Assembly (NCBI RefSeq): GCF_014529535.1 | Contig: NW_023503493.1 | Coordinates: forward strand, 1,798,001 to 1,862,000 | Direction: 5' to 3' | Origin: Bradysia coprophila | Lineage: Eukaryota > Arthropoda > Insecta > Diptera > Sciaridae | DNA length: 64,000 nucleotides | Shown here: piece by piece, positions 53,188 to 64,000 of the stretch | Layout: each line of letters opens with the position of its first letter | How positions within the stretch are numbered: position 1 is the stretch's first letter | Made by a program: the position numbers and the translations under genes | The notes under the pieces: model-generated | The model's input: only the letters and a program-made list of their open reading frames with translations | What the model was told of the DNA's origin: nothing | Database searches by the model: none

Positions 53188-55221
53188 TAGCCCCGTACGA
53201 AGTACGAAGGGGCTTATAGGATTACGATGCCGTGTGTAATTGATGGAATTCGAAGCAGACGGTAAGGGCAAAGTGTTTGCCTATGTTCATAGATGACGAA
53301 TCCGCAATAAAAATTTGGGCCGTCTGTCCGTCTGTCCGTCACGTCGATATCTTGAGTAAATCAAATCCGATTTCAAAATTTTTTTTTTTCCCTGAAAGAT
53401 AGTCAAAATAGTGAGGCTAAGTTCGAAGATGGGCATATTCGGGTCGGCCCTTCGTGAGTTAGGGCCACCTAAGTGATTTAAGGTCTTTTGGTGATATTTA
53501 TGGCAAAATAAACGATGGAAATGTAAATGACACGGCAAATGATAGGTATTGTCAATATCAATCCAGGAAAAAAAAGTTTTTTTAAATCGGGTGTGTGGAC
53601 CGTGAGTTAGGGCCTTAGAAGTGAAAATCTACTAGGGCCCTATGTGTATTTTACATAGAACTCAAGTAAATTTCATTCGTTTTTCGTAATTTTTGTGTCA
53701 TTTGGAAGGTAATCAAAGGCCGAATAGAATGTTGTTGAAAAAAAAAAAAATTTGGGTCCTCGGACTAAGGCCGCTACTAGGGCCCTATGCGTATTTTACA
53801 TACAACTCGAGTAAATTTCATCTGTTTTTCGTAATTTTTGTTCCATTTGAAAGATAATCGAACACCGAATAGAATGTTGTTGAAAAAAAAAAAAATGGGT
53901 CCTTGGACTAAGGCCGCTACTAGGGCCCTATGTGTATTTTACATATAACTCGAGCAAATTTCATCCGTTTTTTGTAATTTTTGTTTCATTTGGAAGGTAA
54001 TCAAAGGCCGAATAGAATGTGGTTCAAAAAAAATTAAATTTGAGTCCTTGGACTAAGGCCACTACTAGTTCCCTATGTGTATTTTACATTGAACTCGAGT
54101 AAATTTCATTCGTTTTTCGTAATTTGTGTGTCATTTGGAAGGTAATCAAAGGCCGAATAGAATGTTGTTGAAAAAAAAATTAAATTTGGGTCCTCGGACT
54201 AAGGCCGCTACTAGGGCCCTATGCGTATTTTACATACAACTCGAGTAAATTTCATCCGTTTTTCGTAATTTTTGTTTCATTTGAAAGATAATCGAACACC
54301 GAATATAATGTTGTTGAAAAAAAAATTAAATTTGGGTCCTCGGACTAAGGCCGCTACTAGGGCCCTATGCGTATTTTACATACAACTCGAGTAAATTTCA
54401 TCCGTTTTTCGTAATTTTTGTTTCATTTGAAAGATAATCGAACACCGAATATAATGTTGTTGAAAAAAAAATTAAATTTGGGTCCTCGGACTAAGGCCGT
54501 TACTAGGGCCCTATGCGTATTTTACATACAACTCGAGTAAATTTCATCCGTTTTTCGTAATTTTTGTTTCGTTTGAAAGATAATCGAACACCGAATATAA
54601 TGTTGTTGAAAAAAAAATTAAATTTGGGTCCTCGGACTAAGGCCGCTACTAGGGCCCTATGCGTATTCTACATACAACTCGAGTAAATTTCATCCGTTTT
54701 TCGTAATTTTTGTTTCATTTGAAAGATAATCGAACACCGAATAGAATGTTGTTGAAAAAAAAAATTAAATTTGGGTCCTCGGACTAAGGCCGCTACTAGG
54801 GCCCTATGTGTATTTTACATATAACTCGAGCAAATTTCATCCGTTTTCCGTATTTTTTGTTTCATTTGGAAGGTAATCAAAGGCCGAATAGAATGTAGTT
54901 GAAAAAAATAAATTTGGATCCTCGGACTGAGGCCGATACTAGGCCCTATGTGTATTTATACTCAATAAATTAAAATTTTAGGGCTATTTGAAATTTTTGT
55001 TTTATTTAAAAGGAACGTCGTACGGGGCTTCGTAATTGCGCTATGCGCAATTTCTAAGATGTACACATTACATAATAATTTTAGTTTAACTACTTTAACC
55101 GGCGCATAGACTTACGGTCAAAGTAGGGTGACAGACGCACTAGGGTCACGTACGCAATAGATATACGGGTTTGTACGGGGCTCAGTCGCAGCAAACGCTC
55201 CGACTGTTCTGATGGCTCGTT
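53188..55221 (+). mobile_element. Helentron-like element, about 9 satellite units
   Basis: Directly abuts the previous copy in the same orientation and has the same ends. The satellite runs 53630-54960. It ends ggctcgttt before ttaatgaagattcg, which resumes the host duplication seen uninterrupted at copy 1 (44885 onward). Both elements therefore entered the same T-run. Confidence 0.6.
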
Positions 55222-55893
55222 TTAATGAAGATTCGATGACAAAGTCGAGGTGTTTTCTTCCTGAAAATGCTTCGTGTGCTACAATGGAAAAAAATTTCGC
55301 AAATTTGCTTCTACCGAACGTCTCGGTCTGAAGCCATTCGAAATGTTTGGATTAATTCTGTCCAAATGCTTCAGCTGAACCGCGTACTCATGAACGTTTA
55401 ACACCACCTTCGATAATGTCAACATCCAACTCATATCTCATAGATGCCGCATCATGTCAATATAGTTTTGACATTATACCAGATGAAATAAGTGTTACCA
55501 ATCGTATCATATCGTACCATAGAAATATGTTCTCTTCGCCACATTTGCATTGAACACTTATTTCGGTTAGAACGACGCTGCGTCTATACTACACATACCA
55601 TTTAACTTTTAACATTACCGGCGTCCAGAACAAGTGTCTTAGAATGAATAAAGTGAATTTGTGTTAAATAAAATGAAATTAGCATGACGGTGAACTTTAG
55701 CAATTGTTGTTTAAAAATTGGTTACTTAGTTTGAAGAAAGCTTAACCGCAAAGTGGTGATATTGCGTTCCGTAGACAATTCCTGGCATTTTCAATTTAAT
55801 TAATTTAACTAATCGTGTCAAAAACCGACGCTGTGAACTTACAAAAACTCTCGAAACTTCTAACACGTGCGAACGAGCGAACAAACACACAAA

Positions 55894-58800
55894 ATGAAAA
55901 TTCCCGAGGATGTATTAAATAACCTATTGAGGCCTTTGAAAGAGATTGTGCCGCTTAAGGACTCAAGAGACCTGATAAAGTGTTGCGGATATATTGAAAA
56001 GGCGTACTGGCAATATTTGGACCACGTTTGTCCGCAGAATAAATGGATGACAGAAGTCTCATTCGAAGAATTCGCTGCTCAAACATTTAATTACGTGCCG
56101 TTTTTAAGACGCTATCTGAGTGATTTAAAGCGCACACTGCGAAACTTTGCGTTGTAAGTATTTTACCAAGCCAGCTGCTTTTTATTCCCGTGAAGTATCG
56201 CCAAATTCAAATCGCCAAGAAAAAATTAAATCGCCAAAATAAGTCGCCATAGTGTGAAGAACCGCCAAGAAAAACCGCCAAAGTGTGAAGAAACGACAAA
56301 ACGAAAAAAATCAGCTAATTGGCAGCTAACAGGGTGTGCTTCGTTCAAGTGAGCGATGCTTCCACTAAAAACTCTCTGACAGACCTTACAGTAACGACAC
56401 GATTGTAGTAGTTGAATATTGCCTTCGATGATCCTATTACGGATGGGTGTAATCGGGTATTAAAGACAGGCTTTGATTTATGTGGTCTTTTACAGCAAAA
56501 AGAATGTTTTAAACAAATGAAGTAAAAGATTTCCAATCAATATCTTGACATCGTTTAGATCAAATGAAGTAATAGATCCAAGAGTTAAACTACTGATATG
56601 ATTGCTGTCTGTGAAAGGCTGAGAAGATTGAAAGTGTTCCTACTTAGTCATGGATCCTTCCATTCCACAAAAATTGTTCAACAAGAATTTCTGGTAAAAT
56701 CTTAGAAAAACTGCAATCAATCGGGTTACGTTTATAGTTGTTGTATTGCTTGTCGATTTAGAACGAAATTGGATATTGCGTTGTATCGCCTGGATTCGAC
56801 AAAATTAAAACTCCAAAAGTTGATGTGACCAAATTTGAGCCTAGCTTTCGACTGTGTGACCAGTCATCTTCAAGGCTGAAAAATTTTTATTTGGCACTTA
56901 ATCACTTAGAGCTATGAACAATTATAATTTATTTTCGTAAACTTACGCTTACTACTAGGTTGTAAACAAACTTGATCAATTTCTTGGTTTTTACTTAGCA
57001 CTTGCTTACAGTCTCGTTTGTTTATGTTTGTCACTTGACAATTTCACCTGTCACTCAAACATCTGTTGCAGATTCATTTCATCATTCCGTCTTCGAGGCA
57101 GGTTCACATGGCGGCGTTTTCCACTATTCACGATCAGATTGTAGAACATTGGCGATACATGAGCTGCATCTTTTCTGAAGTTCACAGCTGAATTTCCTTT
57201 GAGAATGATTTTGTTCGCTTCATGTATTTTGATCGTTCGTTTTGACCGGACTTTTTTCAGAATTTCTTTGTTCGCAAAATCAAATTGATGTTTCTTGGTG
57301 GACACATGGTAGACCAGTGCAGTTTTTTTTTTTGTTCTTGGCCATGTTTTCCACGTCTTTCTTATGTTCTACATCCCTGTCATCGAGCCGGCGACACGTG
57401 CATCCTACGTAGCTTCTGCGGCAGTTCCGACAAGGAATGTTATACACCACATTCGAACATTGACCTGGTCTGACTTTGTGTTTCATATTGGAGAAAATGC
57501 TGGCCACCTTATTTGTAGGTCTTGGGGCTATTTTCAGATCCGGTGCATATTTTCCGACTTGCTTTGCAACTGCTTCAGTTAATCCGGGAATGTAAGCCAT
57601 TCCTGCAAACCGATTTTTCTTTGGCTGTGTTTGAACAGCTGGTGTTATTGTTGTGTCTATTCTGGTCGAGTTTGCATTCGGTGGTGGTGAGTTAATTTCC
57701 GATACATCGGCTGATAACGACGTGCCAGCAATTTCCATCCTGCTAATGAGCGGGTAACTTATATTACCTTTCGATGTTTGGCTGGACATCATCTGGTTCA
57801 CTTGGTGGATTAGTCGTTCAGTCAGTTTAGCCGGAAAATTGTTCTTGTCCATTATCGCTTCGATGGTCAATCGGTTTTCCTGGTGGAACGATGAGTGGCT
57901 CAACGTGAACACTCGCCGGATGAACGATTTTGCTGTGTTGATGACCATATTCTTTGGATGTTTAGAATAATAGTTCAGCAGTCGATTGGATGCGATCGGT
58001 TTGTGGAACCATTTCGTTTTGAGTGTGTTTCCATCGTTGTGCACTGTTGCGTCCAGGAACACAATGGAGCCGTCATCGTCTTGCTTTTCCATTGTGAATT
58101 GAACATTGGGGTTGTAGGAGTTAAGTTTATTGAGTACTTTATCGGCCATTTCAGGTGGGATTGATGTAATATGATCATCAACGTATGTGTTCCAAAAATC
58201 TGGATCTAGGTTTGTGTCGATGATCGCCTTTTCCACAATGTCTTCAATGACTCTTTCGACCAATATTGGGGCCAAAGCGGAGCCCATAAACATACCCAAT
58301 TTTTGGCGGTAGAATTTGCCTGCGAATACAAAGTAATTCGCTTGCTCCAAACAAATTTTCAGCATTTTGAGGAATTCTTCTTTCGGAATGGGTGTGACTT
58401 GCTCAATGTGGTGAAAATCGCGGTCTATTATCTCCAATGCCAACTCAGTTGGGATTGTGCCAAAACAGTTAACCACGTCGTACAGTGAACGACATCTCAA
58501 ATGTCTCACTGTCATTTTTTTCAGAGAATGTCATTGTGAACTTGCAATGACACAATAAAATTCTCAGAAAAATTTAACAGTGAGACATTTGAGATGTCGT
58601 TCACTGTATGAGACCAGAATGTTGCCTTTTGTGATCCTTTTGCCTCGAATTGCTTTTATAAACTGTTTTGAATTTTTGATTCCAAATTTTGTCTTGAAAG
58701 CCTTCCGCAGGATCGTAGCCAGGAACCTTGCCATCTTGTACGCCGCTGAATCAATAGTAGACACTATTAGTCTAATCGGATGGCCTACCTTGTGGTATTT

Positions 58801-61800
58801 GATTTGACCAAAAAGGCGTGGAGGAATGGTGTTCCAGGTTTTCATGTTTTTCTTGACCTGGTCGGAAATGTAGTTTGCACGATAGAGTTTGTCCAGGAAT
58901 CGGTTCACCCTGCCCTTCAGCTGTTCGGTTGGATCTTTGCTGATTGGTTCGAACGAATTTAGGTCGGACAATAGTGTTCGTATTTTGGTGAAATATTCAT
59001 CTTTCCTTGAGATGATCGTGACTCCTCCTTTATCGCTGTTGGAGACCATAATTTCTCGGTGGGTTTTGAGAAAATTTCTGGCTTTTTCCGCCGCCTTTTG
59101 TAAGAAACGGTCAATTCGGTTCAGTTCTCTGTGCTGTTTGGAGAACTTAGTGATGGTGTACAATACGTCGCCTCTGGCTGGTTTTCTGAGCGGTTTTGGG
59201 ATTTGTTGTGAAATGATAGCCTCGACATCCGTTGCTACCTCCAAAATTGGCTCTCTCGTGGGATGAATTGCGAATTTTGGTCCCAAGCTTAGCACCGTCA
59301 TGACATCAAAAATGACGAAAAACTTGACCAAAATTCACGAAGTTTGAAGCCACTTCATCATAAAGTTTAGCATTAGCGCCATCTCTTGGTAAGAAAAACA
59401 CTTAAAAGTCGACAACTCATTTTTTGGTTAAACATGGCCTGTGGTGCCCACTAAACAAGTGAGTTACAATAGAAATTAATTATTTTTCTGACAATAGACG
59501 AGGATGAATCACATTTAGCAAGCTTCTTCGAGAGATAATTTTTAAAGGGGCACAAGACGGGCTTCCCAGAACACTTATCAATGATATTACCAGCTTTCTT
59601 CCCCCATCAACTATGGACTGTGATGCGAGTTCAGCTTCAGATAGGACCATATCAGTTATGTACAGAAGTGCAAAACAAAAGTTTCGACGATAAATGTACG
59701 TCGTCTTTACGTGACCAAATTAAGAGTAGATTGAATGCTGCGAAAGATAGTTTATTATATGAAGTATCCATTTTGTGACAAAAGCTAACTCACTCACGTG
59801 TTTTATTAGCAACAAAGCTTCGCTAACTGTCTTTTCAACAAGTTTAAAATTTGTATATCCGAGCCGAAGGTGACCTCTACAATTACTCTTGTTGAACAAA
59901 CCAATTACTGAAGCAAGTTGCACGAATGACATGAGTGATTTAGCGAGTATCACAAAATTGTGGCCTCATTTACTGAATTACTTTAGCAGCGTCCAATGTA
60001 TTTTGGCCTATTGTTCCCCGCAAGCGACAGTCGAATATCAAAAAGGAATTCTCGTAAAATGAATCGAAAATATTCCTTCATGTAACGGATCATTTTTGAA
60101 GCAAGCAAATTGATGCGTAATGGTCAACTTTCGCATGGGGCGGGAAATAAGATCTTTTCTGATTTGTGAGACATGTTTTATAGAGGAAGGTTTACCAATT
60201 TGGTGAATGTCTTGCATAAGCAATGCTAATGTAGCATCTACAGTACTTCGTTACTTGTACAGAAAAAAGATCTGTTTCGACTATATGGATCTATGTACGG
60301 TGCCAACACTTCATATTTTTAAAGTACAAATTTAAGACGACTCACATTCAATTTAAACTTAGATCAACACAAATCTGATTCTATTGTTACCAACTAGATA
60401 AAAACTTTTCCCAGTCAGGCGCTTCGCAGAACTGTCAAGTTCCGGGACACTTGGTATTTTTGTCAGAAAAATCTAACTTGACAAAACTAAAAAATATTTC
60501 GTCAAGTTGGATTTTCTTGTAAATGAACAAAATGTCCCGGAAGTTGATGCTTCCGTGAAGTCAACTGAAAGTCCAACTTTAACTCAATTCCTAGTAGCAT
60601 TTCACTTCTAAGGCCCTAACTCACGGTCCACTCACCCGATTTTAAAAAACTTTTTTTTCCTGGAATGGTATTGACAATACCTATCATTTGCCGTGTCATT
60701 TACATTTCCATCGTTTATTTTGCCATAAATACCACCAGAAGACCTTAAATCACTTAGGTGGCCCTAACTCACGAAGTGCGGACCCGAATATGCCCATCTT
60801 CGAACTTAGCCTCACTATTTCGACTATCTTTCAGGGGAAATTTTTTTTTTGAAATCGGATTTGATTTACTTAAGATGTCGACGTGACGGACAGACGGACA
60901 GACAAATTTTTATTGCAGATTCGTCATCTATGAACATAGGCAAACACTTTGCCCTTACCGTCTCCTTCGAATTCCATCAATTACACACGGCATCGTAATC
61001 CTATAAGCCCCTCTGTACTTCGTACGGGGCTAAAAACACCACCTTCACTGTACGGCCGAGTAGCCACATATAAGCTCACTCCAAACTCACGCTCCGGTGA
61101 ATCGAATTTCATAAACTTTTTTTACCCTGATTGGTACGGTCAATACCTATCTAATAAAGCAAAATCCATCTAAATACGTTCAAATTTGGCCAACCTACAA
61201 GCAAAAATGGCTTGCCGCCCTGTACCTAGTTCACACCAAGGGGTCCAACGACCCAAATTTATTTTTTTTCCAACAGTATTCTATTCGGCCTTCGATTACC
61301 TTCCAAATGAAACAAAAATTAGGAAAATCGGATGAAATTGACTCGAGATATATGCAAAATACACTTAGGGCCGAGTAGCGGGCGTAGTCCAACGACCCAA
61401 ATTTTGATTTTTTTCAACAAAATTCTATTCAGTGTTCAACTACCTTTTAAATGAAAAAAAAATTAGGAAAATCAGATGAAATTTACTCGAGTTATGTGCA
61501 AAATACACTTAGGGCCGAGTAGCGGCCTTAATCCAAGGACCCAAATTTTTTTTTTTCAACAACATTCTATTCGGTGTTCGATTACCTTTCAAATGAAACA
61601 AAATTTAGGAAAATCGGATCAAATTTACTCGAGTTATATGCAAAATACACTTAGGACCGAGGAGCGGCCTCAGTCCAAGGACCCAAATTTAAAACGTTTT
61701 TCTCACCACATTCTATTGGGTATTCAATTACCTTTCATATAAGACAAAAACTAGCAAAATTGGATGATATTTACTCGATCTATACGCAAAATACACTTAG

Positions 61801-63712
61801 GGCCGAGGAGCGGCCTCAGTCCAAGGACCCAAATTTAAAACGTTTTTCGCCACATTATATTCGGGCTTCGATTACCTTTCAAATGAAACAAAAATTACGA
61901 AAAAAGGATGAAATTTACTCGAGTTATATGCAAAATACACTTAGGGCCGAGTAGCCTTTCACTTCTAGGGCCCTAACTCACGGTCCATTCACCCGATTTT
62001 AATAAACTTTTTTTTCCTGGATCGGTATCGACAATACCTATCTTTTGCCGTTTCATTTGCATTTTCATCGTTTTTTTTTGCCGTAAATATCCCCAAAAGA
62101 CCTTAAAGCACTTATTGGGCCCCAGCTCCGGAAGGGTCGACCCAAAACCGCCCATCTTCGAACTTAGCCTCACTATTTTGACTATCTTTCAGGGAAAATT
62201 TTTTTTTGAAATCGGATTTGATTTACTCAAGATATCGACGTGACGGACAGACAGACGGACAGACAAAATTTTTATTGCGGATTCGTTATCTATGAACATA
62301 GGCAAACACTTTGCCCTTACCGTCTGCTTCGAATTCCATCAATTACACACGGCATCGTAATCCTATAAGCCCCTTTGTACTTCGTACGGGGCTAACAAAC
62401 TGCCGGTGTGTAGCGCGCGATCTCAGGATCCTGACGCTAGTTTTATGCAACTCAGCTCAGCATCATAATTTTCGAAATCTGCGGACTTTAGATGCCTCTG
62501 TTGCATAAAAGGTTCTACGAATCTCGATGCAAAGTGCTTTATAAGGCTTACTATGTGTATTGTGCACTAGGCCTACGGCCTAGAGTCACAATTACTCATC
62601 TAAGGTCCGATAAATCACTTTGCAATCGATGTCTTTCAAGACTTTGAAATCATGATGTGATGATAACAAAAAAAATCCAAAGATAGATATATACTGCAAA
62701 CTCTAATATTTTCCTGAAGAATGAATTTAAATTTTAAAGGTTTTTTTCATTTTGTCGTTTCTTCACACTTTGGCGAATTTTCTTGGCGTTTCTTCACACT
62801 TTGGCGATTTTCTTTGTCGTTTCTTCACACTTTGGCGATTTAAAAAATTCTCAAAAACTGACGAATTGCCATAAAAAATTGCCAAAGTGTGAAGTATCGC
62901 CAAGAAAAATCGCCAAAGTGTGGAGAAACGACAAAATGTGAAGAAACGCCAACATTTTTTTTTTGCGATTCGACTTTGGCGATACTTCACGGGAATCTGC
63001 TCTTTAGCAACTACACGCACGTTGATTGCAAAATTAGTAGGTCAAAAATCGAGCAGCGTCCGCGCATGTAAATTTCATTAAACTTCAAAAATAATGTGTG
63101 TGCAGTTGCCAGAGATCTGCCTTGGCTGTACCTATGAAACAGATATATCTGCCTTCCGATTCGTTTTCTTTTTCAACTTTCGCTAAGCCAATTATTAACT
63201 CTCATTGCAGACACAAAAAATCTATTCCCACCTGCGGAGCAGTTTTGCTGTCTCCGGACTGTACCAAGGTATTGCTGCTGCAGACATATCTTTCGAAAGG
63301 CCTATGGGGATTCCCAAAGGGAAAACTTGAGTCGAACGAAACTTCCCTTCAATGTGCCATTCGCGAGGTTTACGAAGAAACCAGCGTCAACATTGAAAAT
63401 TTAATAAATCCAGAATGGTACATCGAAGGGAAATGGTCGAATTCGAGCGAAACCGGTTACACAACCCTTTACGTTGTTCCAAACGTTTCAACGGAAACTA
63501 AATTGGTTGCAAGGACGAATGGGGAAATTGAAGGCTTTAAATGGATTCCCTTAAATGATTTGTTTAAGGCACAAAGAGGAACAGATGGCTTTAATTGCTT
63601 TAAAGTCACATCAAATACATTTGACATGACGAAGCATTTGCGACGTTTCCTAGAAGACAAAACGAACAAAACTCAATACAATACGAATTTTAGAGACCAA
63701 CGATCGTTATAA
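55894..63712 (+). CDS. Dcp2-like mRNA-decapping Nudix hydrolase, short form, copy 2
   Basis: Exon 1 is 55894-56153 and exon 2 is 63211-63712, with the same splice sites and phase as copy 1. It differs from copy 1 by a Pro-to-Ser change in Box A (LKDSRDL), a Lys-to-Asn change (PLNDLF), and loss of the original stop (TAA to TAC). The frame therefore runs 11 codons further, to 253 aa. All Box A and Nudix motif residues noted for copy 1, including the Ser in place of Gly, are kept. High identity across exons and flanks shows a recent segmental tandem duplication rather than retrotransposition, because the intron is shared. The 7057-nt intron holds a Penelope-like element and Helentron-like elements absent from, or different in, copy 1. 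Whether such an intron is spliced efficiently is unknown. Confidence 0.82.
57051..59331 (-). pseudogene. Penelope-like retroelement: reverse transcriptase plus GIY-YIG endonuclease, broken
   Basis: On the minus strand, 59331-58609 encodes the N-terminal RT part (SDKGGVTII, PPRLFGQIKYHK, HPIRLIVS). 58480-57280 continues in the same frame with the end of motif A, KLGMFMGSALAPI, the catalytic TYVDD, and a GIY-YIG module (VVYNIPCRNC, RRSYVGCT, DRDVEH). 57305-57051 carries the end of the nuclease in another frame (STKKHQFDF...). Two lesions separate these parts: a 124-bp MITE with a stop, placed in motif A, and a frame change in a T11 run at 57323-57333. Penelope-like elements copy RNA and insert it using this RT and nuclease. 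The 5' end looks truncated. It lies antisense inside the intron of Dcp2-like copy 2. Confidence 0.88.
58483..58606. mobile_element. 124-bp Tc1/mariner-like MITE inserted in the Penelope-like RT
   Basis: Terminal inverted repeats CAGTGAACGACATCTCAAATGTCTCACTG and their complement, flanked by TA (58481-58482 and 58607-58608). Element plus one TA is 126 bp, a multiple of three, so the host frame continues beyond it; the MITE itself contributes the stop codon. Confidence 0.9.
59340..60590. other. Intron DNA of Dcp2-like copy 2; no gene seen
   Basis: Short segments resemble 35.57-35.75 kb (gtttgtatat.cgagccgaag; cagc.ccaatgtatt) and 12.23 kb (taatggtcaactttcgcatg). A ~120-bp inverted repeat (CAAGTTCCGGGACA... 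mirrored by TGTCCCGGAAGTTG) lies at 60436-60557. No coding sequence recognised. Confidence 0.45.
60590..62394 (-). mobile_element. Helentron-like elements in reverse orientation (one partial, one with ~6 units)
   Basis: 60590-61034 is the left-end portion of one copy and ends at gtacttcgtacggggcta. 61035-62394 holds about six units of the diverged ~144-bp repeat (with aggaaaatcggat...) and then its own end gtacttcgtacggggctaa. Both are minus-oriented. The following acaaactgccgg... matches 49738 onward in copy 1, so one insertion predates the tandem duplication. Confidence 0.55.
62751..62994. repeat. Right part of the 'cgccaaagtgtgaag' element, copy 2
   Basis: Counterpart of 49963-50133 with extra internal repeats of ttcttcacactttggcgat. 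It ends ctttggcgatacttcacgggaa. A further ~165 bp (63003-63168) precedes the shared acceptor region here but is missing from copy 1. Confidence 0.6.
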
Positions 63713-64000
63713 AAATAGATATGGTAATTGACATGTTGTACATAACCTAAATAATGTGTTTAGATATAAGTGGGGGGGGGTTAAGTTCTATAGTCTTTAG
63801 ATAATTAAATTATTAGCCAAGAATAGCCTGTGATCTAATCGTAAGAGTTAGTTCAAATAGTAAAATAAATTGAAATTGAAATAAGTCCCTGATGGCTTGT
63901 CCGGCTCCACTGTAACGAGTTTATGTGGCCACTGGCCGAAAAAATATCGGACTTTTTGTGCATTGACTCCATAAGTCGTACGATTTTTTCACATGAAAAC

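Overview
This is eukaryotic, AT-rich DNA, most likely from a dipteran insect. Introns with GT-AG borders are common and several are only 60-70 nt. The recognisable genes are animal housekeeping genes whose closest remembered relatives are insect forms, for example a phosphatidylinositol transfer protein of the vibrator type. A lower dipteran is my guess, but the sequence does not fix the species.

Layout. 1-4.7 kb holds the 3' end of an Integrator subunit 4 gene (+), which converges on a complete PIG-L gene (-). The large INTS4 intron carries two divergent tRNA-Pro genes flanking a ~1.1 kb fold-back repeat. 5-8.2 kb is a graveyard of small inverted-repeat elements and a LINE relic. 8.7-11.2 kb is a Sirt7 gene (+), followed by an 18-bp minisatellite. 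15.8-18.6 kb is a three-exon, multi-pass membrane protein of unknown family (-). 18.6-28.3 kb has no gene I can support. 28.3-40.3 kb is a complete PITP gene (-) whose fourth coding exon exists in two equal-length homologous versions, apparently mutually exclusive. Its introns hold a ~257-bp satellite, a 23-bp polypyrimidine repeat and several fold-back elements. 40.6-44.7 kb is repeats.

From ~44.8 kb to the end the window holds two tandem copies of a short Dcp2-like gene (Box A plus Nudix domain, no long C-terminal tail). In each copy the single intron has been swollen by transposable elements. These include Helentron-like elements with arrays of a ~144-bp repeat, some inserted into one another, and in copy 2 a Penelope-like retroelement (reverse transcriptase plus GIY-YIG) that is itself broken by a 124-bp MITE and a homopolymer frameshift.

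The genes do not form one pathway: they serve snRNA processing, GPI-anchor synthesis, nucleolar deacylation, phosphoinositide transfer and mRNA decapping. The points most worth a second look are the paired PITP exons, the duplicated minimal Dcp2-like gene, the tRNA pair in the INTS4 intron, and the self-nesting satellite-bearing elements. All exon joins are predictions from frame and splice-site sequence; no transcript or database evidence was available.
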